Source: an uncultured Oxalobacteraceae bacterium (lineage in GTDB: Bacteria; Pseudomonadota; Gammaproteobacteria; Burkholderiales; Burkholderiaceae). From it: a stretch of 14,588 nt of DNA. Below the pieces are notes generated by a model, which worked only from the letters and a program-made list of their open reading frames with translations, did no database searches and was not told the DNA's origin. Of the stretch, positions 1-6,250 are shown in pieces (position 1 is the first letter of the stretch; every line of letters begins with the position of its first letter). The stretch spans positions 1-14,588 of the forward strand of contig CAMLFK010000119.1 of the NCBI GenBank assembly GCA_946479255.1. The letters run 5' to 3'. Position numbers and translations under genes: made by a program.

Positions 1-2
1 GG

Positions 3-638
3 GACGACTACTCGTTCGCTTACCACCTCAAGCAAGATGCCCAGTTACTTGCAAAATTGCCACGATTCAAATTGCGCACCGATATTGAGGCGGAAACCGG
101 AAAATTGCCGCCAAAAACAGGGGTCTATATCCCTCAAGACGACGTTCATGGATCGCTCCAGTTCGCTTGGACAGGAGGGCGTTATGGCGAGCTGTTGGAG
201 AGTTCAACATTCAATCAAATCGGTCTGGATGCATTGAAATTTGTTGGACGCAGGGACTTGTGGTCCAACGACAATCGAATGTACGAGTTTGCCCGGTCCG
301 AGAAATACCGTTCAATATTCGAGACGGATGTTATCTGGGACGGTCAGCCGATGATTGATTTGGCATCCAGTGCGGTCGCGAGAAGTTCTTTCAAATCCCG
401 CAGCTGCAAGTGGTATTTCGTTGAGATGATTCCAGGCGAATTTGAGGACTACGATGATGCGGAGATTCCGGGCGTTGTACAGGAAATGCTACGCGTCGAA
501 GCCGGTCACCCATGCCCGAAAGCGGGATACTATTTGACGCCTGCGAACGACAAGTCTCGCCGGCATTTCAAGCAAGGGGAAATCATGCCGAATATTCCAA
601 ATGCAATTTGGCAAACGATATGGCAGTCGGCCGACTAG
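3..638 (+). CDS. Imm71/Imm72-like T6SS immunity protein, 5'-partial
   Basis: The frame is open from the window edge to a TAG stop at 636-638, so the true start lies upstream. A TTG at 57 exists, but the residues before it (LLAKLPRF) look like a natural part of the family, so I do not take it as the start. The protein seems to have two related modules. The first contains TGKLPPKTGVYIP (about 93-131). The second is more typical: AGHPCPKAGYYLTPA (about 501-545), then SRRHFKQGEIMP (about 556-591) and a terminal IWQTIWQ. I recall this Cys-Pro...TPA...SRR.F..GE.MP...IWQ pattern from Imm71/Imm72 immunity proteins found beside T6SS vgrG/effector genes; I could not search it. Such proteins would neutralise a cognate effector in sister cells. 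No toxin gene is visible in the window; it may lie upstream. GC content is clearly lower than in the tss genes, suggesting transfer. Family identification is fairly sure, the exact Pfam is not. Confidence 0.7.
   Translation, partial: DDYSFAYHLKQDAQLLAKLPRFKLRTDIEAETGKLPPKTGVYIPQDDVHGSLQFAWTGGRYGELLESSTFNQIGLDALKFVGRRDLWSNDNRMYEFARSEKYRSIFETDVIWDGQPMIDLASSAVARSSFKSRSCKWYFVEMIPGEFEDYDDAEIPGVVQEMLRVEAGHPCPKAGYYLTPANDKSRRHFKQGEIMPNIPNAIWQTIWQSAD
461..526 (+). repeat. 66-bp direct repeat, copy A (inside the immunity gene)
   Basis: This stretch matches 776-841 at 64 of 66 positions; the differences I see are at 509/824 and 522/837. It encodes EIPGVVQEMLRVEAGHPCPK and the next residues of the immunity protein, spanning the join into its second conserved module. 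Copy spacing is 315 bp, so both copies lie in the same reading frame. Confidence 0.9.
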
Positions 639-735
639 CAGGCTACTGTTCTTAGGCGCTGGGTTTGCGGCGTGTTTCTTGGCGGGCTCTGCACTTCTAT
701 GGCAGATTCTGGCCGAGGCGAAAGCGGCTGAGTAA
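601..735 (+). CDS. possible small single-pass membrane protein (44 aa)
   Basis: An ATG at 601 opens a 44-codon frame ending in TAA at 733-735, overlapping the last 38 bp of the immunity gene in another frame. The predicted peptide has a basic N-terminus (KRYGSRPTSR), one hydrophobic stretch (LLFLGAGFAACFLAGSALLW) and a short polar tail (AEAKAAE). That is the topology of a small inner-membrane protein. No convincing ribosome binding site precedes it; translation could be coupled to the upstream immunity gene. I do not recognise a family. It could be a real accessory gene of the immunity cassette, the 3' remnant of a larger gene, or a chance ORF. Confidence 0.3.
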   Translation: MQFGKRYGSRPTSRLLFLGAGFAACFLAGSALLWQILAEAKAAE

Positions 736-773
736 GCCCCCGGTGTCAGAATAATTGTCGCGTCACCTGACAA

Positions 774-887
774 ATGGAGATTCCGGGCGTTGTACAGGAA
801 ATGCTACGCGTCGAAGCCGGTCAGCCATGCCCGAAATCGGGTAGAGCTACCCGACGACCACCGGCCGGTCGTTATCGCCTTCGATGA
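774..887 (+). pseudogene. remnant of a second Imm71/72-like immunity gene, fused to the 3' end of vgrG
   Basis: Positions 776-841 repeat 461-526 and encode EIPGVVQEMLRVEAGQPCPK, then SG. After that, homology to the immunity protein stops and the frame runs through antisense vgrG sequence to a TGA at 885-887. The differing residues (Q for H, S for A) would make this copy nearer to my memory of the family consensus, so it may come from a paralogous tandem copy rather than a fresh duplication. An ATG at 774 happens to open the frame, but it follows an in-frame TGA (768-770) and has no ribosome binding site. I therefore treat it as a broken fragment. The fragment lies opposite in strand to vgrG, so an inversion or cassette swap is implied. 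Confidence 0.65.
776..841 (+). repeat. 66-bp direct repeat, copy B (beside the vgrG end)
   Basis: Second copy of the repeat at 461-526, with two mismatches. Its right end abuts the first recognisable vgrG codons on the minus strand (about 841-849), marking the recombination junction. Confidence 0.9.
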
Positions 888-2348
888 AGTCGACCAGTAC
901 TTCAGTGCCGATGTGCGGCGTGAAAACCGAGCCCCAGTTCGGCCCCGCCAGCGCTTCCGACACGCGCACCCAGGTTCCGCTGCCGTGGTCACCCGGTGCG
1001 TTGCCCCTGCCGTCAGTGCTGTACGCGGTCCCGCCGCTATTGGGCCGCTGTCCACGCTGCCAGGCGAACTGCACCTTCACCTCGTGATCCCGGTTGGACG
1101 TCACCACCGGGTTCGGTAGGCCAACCACCATTGCGCTCTGTGCTCCAGGCGCGGTAGGCGGACAAGGCAGGGCGGCAGCAGCGGGTACGATCGCCACACT
1201 GTCGCGCACACAGGTGAAGAGATTGCGATAGGTGCCGCGTTCAATGGCGGACGATGCGCTCGCAATGCCCGGTTGATAGTTATTGCGCCCCTCATGCTCG
1301 ATAGCGAGCACCGTGTCGCGGCATTCACCCTGCGCGAAACGGTCATGCTGGGTCAGCGTGAACGCATGATCGGCTGCCAGCCTGCGCACCGCGCCGGCGC
1401 CTTCGAACACTTTGTTGTTGAACTCCAGCGCCTTGAGCATCAGAGACACATGGGCATCGGCCGCGCCACTTTCAGTCGCGATGCGTTTGCAGCTGCCGCC
1501 GTAGACGGAGATCCCGGCAAGCGCGCCGGCATCAAGCGCCGAGCGCTGCTCGGCTGCGGGCGCCCCCACCAGCGAAGGATCCCAGCTGCTGATCGTGCCC
1601 CCATCCGCGCCTGCACTTCGCGACGCGCGCCGAACTGGTCGATCGAATCGTCGGTGTCTGCCGCGCGCACGCCGTGAAAGCGCAGCACGTCGCCACCCGG
1701 CATGGGAGGAGCCACGGCACGGCTATCGAAGATAAGTAGCTTGTGCCGGGCATGCCGCTCATCGCCTCCGGCAGGTGCATGTTCGAAGCGCCATGACAAT
1801 CCTTCCGAGACCAGCAAGCGGACAAAGAAGGCATAGTCGCTCTCGTTGTACTGGGTGCAGATCGGCCGAACGGACAAAGTGTCGGTGATGTCGAAATCGC
1901 AGCGCACCTGCGGATAGTCCGACAGCAGCTCGGTCACATTCGCGCGAACATCCTTATTCTGGAAGATGTAACTGTCGCGCCGAAGGCACACCTTCTGCAG
2001 CGCGGGCTGAAGCCGCAGGCGGTAGCGCGCCACGCCGCCATCGGCGCCGCACAGATTGGCTGCGGTGCAGATGCCATGCCATGCGCGCCGGCTGCCGTCC
2101 GGCTGCAACAGCGTGAGCGTAAGCTCTTCGCCAATGAAGGCGGACAGGTCCAAGCTGGCCGACACGCTGAGCGCATCGATATCGAACACAAACAGTTCGT
2201 TGACCGCCTCGCGCGCGGTGAAGCGCTCGGCCATGAGCAGCTCGGGCAGCTCGCTGCCTTGCGCGCTCGCCAATGTGATCAGGCGCGCATGCTGCGAGAG
2301 GCCCGTACCGAAGGCTCCGACGAACACCGCTTCCATCAGATCGTTCAT
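847..2348 (-). pseudogene. vgrG: vgrG (tssI), T6SS spike protein, frameshifted and 3'-truncated
   Basis: VgrG trimers form the puncturing tip of the T6SS tube and carry effectors. The first part (2348 to about 1600) is the gp27-like domain, including VCLRRDSYIFQNKDV and YNESDYAFFVRLL. The second part (about 1600 to 847) continues in another frame: SSWDPSLVGAPAAEQ, then FEGAGAVRRLAADH, then the gp5-like OB domain VKVQFAWQRG, WVRVSEALAGPNWGS, GTEVLVDFIEGDNDRPVVVG. The frames meet at a run of five G on the coding strand (1598-1602); a net loss of one base or gain of two explains the break. Translation stops at TAG (847-849) immediately after VVVG, where family members usually continue (R or Q)-(V or L)-Y. 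The gp5 beta-helix needle and any C-terminal extension are absent. The start ATG lies 10 bp after tssK, so the two form one transcription unit. Identity as VgrG is certain; loss of function is inferred, and a sequencing error could explain the frameshift but not the truncation. Confidence 0.9.
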
Positions 2349-2358
2349 GCACTGCCTC

Positions 2359-3699
2359 TCAGGAGGTCACCGCGACCAGGTCGAGTTTCAAGTCCTGCAT
2401 GCCGGCCGGGACGTAGATCGAAATCGACTGCGCCTGCAGCATCCGTTCGTACATCTGGCCCTTGGCCTCGATGGTGAAGTAGCAGGTATCCGGGCGCACC
2501 GGTACCGCGGCCGGAACCTGCGGCGCATGCTGTAGCCGCACGCCCGGCATGGCGGCGAGGACGAATTTGTCGACATCGTCCGGCGCGCCGACCTTGAAGC
2601 GCAGCGGCACCACTTCGACCAGTTCGACCGCCGGCATGGCCGCCGACACCGCCAGGTAGAAGGTGGTCTTGGCGTCGATCTTTTGCGAGTCGAGTTTGCC
2701 GTGATGATAGGACGGCTTGACCTCGGCCAGCGCGATGGAGAAGTACTTCGACGAGATCACGGTGTCGAGCAGTTCGCGGATGATCAGGTGCAGCTGGGTG
2801 AACGCGGGGCCGGGGTCGGTGTGGTGATAGGGCGGCAGGTCCGACAGGGTCCAGCTTTTCGAGAACGTGAGCAGCGAGCCGGCAATGCCCAGCAACTGCT
2901 CGTACAGGCGTTCCGGATGCAGGGCCGGGTGATGGAAGTAGTGCGTCAGCGCGGCATGGGCGGAGCTGGCGGTGTGCAGCAGCCAGAACGAGGACATGTC
3001 GCCCGAGCGGTATTCGATCACGTTGCGGCTTGGCTCGCGATGATGGCCGTAGAGCGCGCCGACCTTGGCCTGCAGCGCGTCGACCAGGCGGCGCAGCTGG
3101 AGCAGAAGATGGGGGGCGCTTTTCACCCACAGGCTGGGCGGCACGAAGGTGGGATCGAGTTCGAAACCGCCGCTGCCGGCGCGGCGCAGGCGCAGTAGCG
3201 GCATGCTGGTGTACGAGTCGCGTGGCTCGAACTCGGAGACGAGCCGTACTTCCTTCTTCAACACCGCCAGCTCGGCACGCGCGGCCTGGGTGAACAAGTC
3301 CGCGGCCTCAAGGTTCTCCTGCCTGAAACGGGCGGCGTTGCCAATTTCGCCAGGCTGGTTGAAGTTGGCGCCGAATGCTTTAAACGCGGGCAGGGCGGCG
3401 TAATAAGTGATGCTTTGTTGCGACGGTTGCAGTTGCGCCAGATCAATCGGTGGAGGTAGCGCGTCGGCCTTTGGCGCGTGCACGATCTCGCCGTCGTTAA
3501 AGCGCAAGGACAGTTCGAGCAGGCGCAGTGTGTTGTTCGATAGCGCATCGGTGTCGGCTTCGAGCTTGAAAACACCCCATGCGTACGGGTGCATCGCGTC
3601 GATGCTGTCATTGAGCCGCTGCTCGTGATACAGGTCCTGGCGCTGGAAATGCTGCGGCCTCAGAAACAGGCCCTCGCCCCAAAGCACTTTGCTAGTCAT
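2359..3699 (-). CDS. tssK: TssK, T6SS baseplate subunit (446 aa)
   Basis: TssK trimers link the T6SS baseplate to the TssJLM membrane complex on the cytoplasmic side. The N-terminus SKVLWGEGLFLRPQHFQRQD is the family hallmark, and length matches the usual roughly 445 residues. Other family-like stretches are RLLELSLRFNDGEIVHAP, the middle-domain motif DLPPYHHTDPGPAF, and a C-terminal domain with CYFTIEAKG and SISIYVPAGMQDLKLDLVAV. The start ATG has AAGGA about 7 nt upstream. It is transcribed away from tssB, with vgrG directly downstream. Nothing looks broken. Confidence 0.96.
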   Translation of the reverse strand: MTSKVLWGEGLFLRPQHFQRQDLYHEQRLNDSIDAMHPYAWGVFKLEADTDALSNNTLRLLELSLRFNDGEIVHAPKADALPPPIDLAQLQPSQQSITYYAALPAFKAFGANFNQPGEIGNAARFRQENLEAADLFTQAARAELAVLKKEVRLVSEFEPRDSYTSMPLLRLRRAGSGGFELDPTFVPPSLWVKSAPHLLLQLRRLVDALQAKVGALYGHHREPSRNVIEYRSGDMSSFWLLHTASSAHAALTHYFHHPALHPERLYEQLLGIAGSLLTFSKSWTLSDLPPYHHTDPGPAFTQLHLIIRELLDTVISSKYFSIALAEVKPSYHHGKLDSQKIDAKTTFYLAVSAAMPAVELVEVVPLRFKVGAPDDVDKFVLAAMPGVRLQHAPQVPAAVPVRPDTCYFTIEAKGQMYERMLQAQSISIYVPAGMQDLKLDLVAVTS

Positions 3700-3727
3700 T
3701 CATGCATCCTTTCAGCTCGAAAGCATA

Positions 3728-3750
3728 GTTTCCTTGCGTCAAGAGGAAAC
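3728..3750. promoter_or_regulatory. 7-bp perfect inverted repeat in the tssK/tssB divergent intergenic region
   Basis: GTTTCCT (3728-3734) and AGGAAAC (3744-3750) are exact reverse complements around a 9-nt spacer. The dyad lies about 30 bp upstream of the tssK start codon and about 125 bp upstream of tssB. It could be an operator for a regulator controlling both arms, or a hairpin in the tssK leader. I found no convincing -35/-10 pair or sigma-54 site for either arm in 3700-3875. Confidence 0.35.
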
Positions 3751-3860
3751 AGTAGCACCATCAAAATCGGCACGAAACCTATCACTTCTGATGGCTCATC
3801 AAATCGGCGCCGCGGCCGAAACCAGCAGCGACAGCTTCAATTCGAAACGGATCGGCCGCG

Positions 3861-3866
3861 AAGGAG
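3861..3866 (+). promoter_or_regulatory. ribosome binding site that decides the tssB start
   Basis: AAGGAG directly abuts an ATG at 3867, too close to serve it, but sits 9 nt before the in-frame ATG at 3876. This supports initiation at 3876. Confidence 0.7.
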
Positions 3867-3875
3867 ATGAAAGCG

Positions 3876-4304
3876 ATGCAGCAGACTGACCGGGCCGCCG
3901 GCCGGCCCCAGAAGATTCGGGCCCCGCGTGTGCAGATGACGTATGACGTGCAGGTCGGCGATGGCATCCATGCCCGCGAGTTGCCCTTTGTGGTGGGCGT
4001 GCTGGGCGATTTCACCGGCGATTCGCAGGCCGACAAACGGCGCCTCAAGGAGCGCGCTTTCGTCACCGTCACCCTGGACAATTTCGACGAGGTGCTGAGG
4101 GCCTTGGCGCCGCGTGTGCTGTGCCAGGTGGAGAACCTGATCGGCGATCCCGCCAGCCGCCTGACCGTGGACCTCAGCTTCAAGTCGATGGCGGACTTCC
4201 GGCCCGAGTCGGTGCTGGCGCAGATCGCGCCGCTGCACAAGCTGCTGCAGGCGCGTGAGCGCCTGGCCGCGCTGCGCGGCACGCTGACCCAGGTGAAACC
4301 ATGA
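3876..4304 (+). CDS. tssB: TssB (VipA/ImpB), T6SS contractile sheath small subunit (142 aa)
   Basis: TssB pairs with TssC to build the cytoplasmic contractile sheath. Family marks are QKIRAPRVQMTYDVQ near the N-terminus, ELPFVVGVLGDFTG, RAFVTVTLDNFDEVL, LTVDLSFKSMADFRPE and LHKLLQARERLAALRG. I chose ATG 3876 because AAGGAG (3861-3866) is well spaced for it; ATG 3867 is the only near alternative and would add MKA. The protein ends at LTQVKP, some 20 or more residues shorter than the usual roughly 160-170, so it lacks most of the normal C-terminal tail. The stop overlaps the tssC start in an ATGA arrangement, implying translational coupling. Confidence 0.94.
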   Translation: MQQTDRAAGRPQKIRAPRVQMTYDVQVGDGIHARELPFVVGVLGDFTGDSQADKRRLKERAFVTVTLDNFDEVLRALAPRVLCQVENLIGDPASRLTVDLSFKSMADFRPESVLAQIAPLHKLLQARERLAALRGTLTQVKP

Positions 4305-5728
4305 GTGCGGTGCTGGCTAGCTCCGAACTGCTCGACCAGGTGGCCGATGAAAGCGATCTTGCCGGCGACCTGGTGGCGCAGCTGATGGCCCAGGTGGCGG
4401 AGAGCGGCGCAGCGCCGGCGCATCTGGTGGCGAGCATCGATGCGCGCCTGGCCGACCTGGATGGCATGATTTCGGCACAGCTGTCGGCGGTCATGCACAC
4501 AGCTGAATTTCAAAAGCTTGAAGCCAGCTGGAGCGGGCTGCACTACCTGGTCGCCAGCAGCGCTGCAGCCGAGAATGTCCATGTGCGCGTGCTGAACGCG
4601 TCGAAGAAGGAGCTGATCAAAGACTTCCAGAGCACCCTCGAATTCGATCACAGCAGCGTATTCAAAAAGGTCTACGAAGAGGAGTTCGGCACCTTCGGCG
4701 GCTCGCCCTTCGGCGCGCTGGTCGGCGATTACCAGATCACCCGCCAGCCGGGCGACCTGTACCTGATCGAGCAGATGTCGCACGTGGCCGCTGCGGCACA
4801 TGCGCCTTTTGTGAGCGCCGCTTCGCCGGAGCTGTTCGGCCTGGAGAGCTACGCCGACCTTGGCCTGCCGCGCGACCTGTCCAAAGTGTTCGAGACAACG
4901 GACTACGCGCGCTGGAAGGCCTTCCGCGAGTCGGAAGATGCGCGCTATGTTGGCCTGGCGCTGCCGCGCTTCTTGGGCCGGCTGCCGTTTCATCCAGCGG
5001 ACGGCAAGGCCACCACGGGCTTTAACTTCATCGAGGATGTGGACGGTCCGGACAACGCCAGCTACCTGTGGTGTAACGCGGCTTACGCTTTTGGGGCGCG
5101 GCTGTGCGCGGCCTTCGCCGACTTCGGCTGGTGCGCGGCCATCCGTGGCGTGTCCGGCGGCGGCCTGGTGGATGACCTGCCTGTGCATTCCTTTCATATC
5201 GGCGAGGGTTCGCTGGCACCCAAGTGTTCGACCGACGTGGTGATCACCGACCGGCGCGAGAAGGAACTGTCCGACCTTGGCTTCATCGCCCTGGTTCATT
5301 GCAAGAACACCGATTACGCGGCCTTCTTCGGCGCCCAGTCGGCGCAGAAGGCCAAGAAGTACGATTCGGACGCGGCCAATGCCAACGCGGTGCTGTCGGC
5401 CCAGCTGCAGTACATCTTCGCGGTGTCGCGCATCGCGCATTACATGAAGGTCATGATGCGCGACAAAATCGGCAGTTTCATCTCGGCGGCGGAAGTCGAG
5501 GACTTCCTCAACCGCTGGGTCACGCGCTACGTGCTGCTCGACGACGACGCCACCCAGGAGCAGAAGGCGCAGTTCCCGCTGCGCGAGGCGTCGGTGCATG
5601 TGTCCGAAGTGGCGGGGCGGCCCGGCGTGTACCGCGCGGTCTCGTTCCTGCGGCCGCACTTCCAGCTTGACGAATTGTCGGTCTCGCTGCGGCTGGTGGC
5701 CGAGCTGCCGGCATCGACCAAGTCCTGA
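4301..5728 (+). CDS. tssC: TssC (VipB/ImpC), T6SS contractile sheath large subunit (475 aa)
   Basis: TssC is the main sheath protein and carries the surface recognised by ClpV through TssB for recycling. Recognisable parts are LEASWSGLHYLV, the KELIKDFQ..LEFDHSSVFKKVYEEEFGTFGG block, FGALVGDYQI, RFLGRLPF, and the C-terminal RPGVYRAVSFLRPHFQLDEL followed by SVSLRLVAELP. Length is near the family norm of about 490. The start overlaps the tssB stop by 4 bp. The next gene is tssE after 31 bp, so the hcp gene that often follows tssC is not here. Confidence 0.97.
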   Translation: MSAVLASSELLDQVADESDLAGDLVAQLMAQVAESGAAPAHLVASIDARLADLDGMISAQLSAVMHTAEFQKLEASWSGLHYLVASSAAAENVHVRVLNASKKELIKDFQSTLEFDHSSVFKKVYEEEFGTFGGSPFGALVGDYQITRQPGDLYLIEQMSHVAAAAHAPFVSAASPELFGLESYADLGLPRDLSKVFETTDYARWKAFRESEDARYVGLALPRFLGRLPFHPADGKATTGFNFIEDVDGPDNASYLWCNAAYAFGARLCAAFADFGWCAAIRGVSGGGLVDDLPVHSFHIGEGSLAPKCSTDVVITDRREKELSDLGFIALVHCKNTDYAAFFGAQSAQKAKKYDSDAANANAVLSAQLQYIFAVSRIAHYMKVMMRDKIGSFISAAEVEDFLNRWVTRYVLLDDDATQEQKAQFPLREASVHVSEVAGRPGVYRAVSFLRPHFQLDELSVSLRLVAELPASTKS

Positions 5729-5759
5729 TCCAAACTATATTTCACCGAAGAGGCTTTTC

Positions 5760-6248
5760 ATGAAGGGCAGGACACCCGGGCTGTTCGACCGCCTGATGGA
5801 CGTGCCGGTGCATGGCGCCACCAGCGGCACGGTGGCGCAGCAGTCGGCCGAAGACCTGAAGGATGCGGTGGCGCGCGACCTCGAGGCGCTGCTCAATACC
5901 CGCACCGTGATCGACGAGGAGCTGCTCGCGCAGTACCCGGAATGCGCCGTCTCGACCATGACCTATGGCCTGAACGACTTTGCCGGGCTGTCGCTGTCGA
6001 GCCCCACCGACCGCGCCTTCATCTGCGCCTGCCTGCAGAAGGCCATCGAGCGTCACGAACCACGCCTCAAGGACGTCAAGGCCTCGCTCGACGTGCGCGA
6101 GGACGCCATCAACAGCATCCATTTCTCGATCAGCGCGGTGCTGACGGCCGGCTCGGGCGAGGCGGTCAGCTTCGACGCCAACCTGCAGCCATCGAGCCTG
6201 CACTACACCATCAGCAAGGCGCGCCGCACGGCGTCGCCGGGACACTAG
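5760..6248 (+). CDS. tssE: TssE, T6SS baseplate gp25-like protein (162 aa)
   Basis: TssE is the phage T4 gp25-like baseplate wedge component that starts sheath polymerisation. The sequence begins MKGRTPGLFDRLMD, continues with DLKDAVARDLEALLNTR, then YGLNDFAGLSL, and has the gp25-like core IERHEPRLKDVKASL and HFSISAVL. The ATG at 5760 is preceded by GAAGAGG (5747-5753) at a good distance; longer in-frame extensions overlap tssC and look like shadows. Its TAG stop is 2 bp before tssF. Confidence 0.94.
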   Translation: MKGRTPGLFDRLMDVPVHGATSGTVAQQSAEDLKDAVARDLEALLNTRTVIDEELLAQYPECAVSTMTYGLNDFAGLSLSSPTDRAFICACLQKAIERHEPRLKDVKASLDVREDAINSIHFSISAVLTAGSGEAVSFDANLQPSSLHYTISKARRTASPGH

Positions 6249-6250
6249 CC

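Noticed and set aside
3791..3889. Short ORF (MAHQIGAAAETSSDS...) leading into tssB
   Set aside because: No ribosome binding site, overlaps the tssB start in another frame, and has no features beyond low complexity.
3782..5659. Very long minus-strand frame (625 codons) opposite tssB/tssC
   Set aside because: It is antisense to two clearly conserved genes, is rich in Arg/His/Gln as expected of high-GC shadow frames, and has no recognisable domain.
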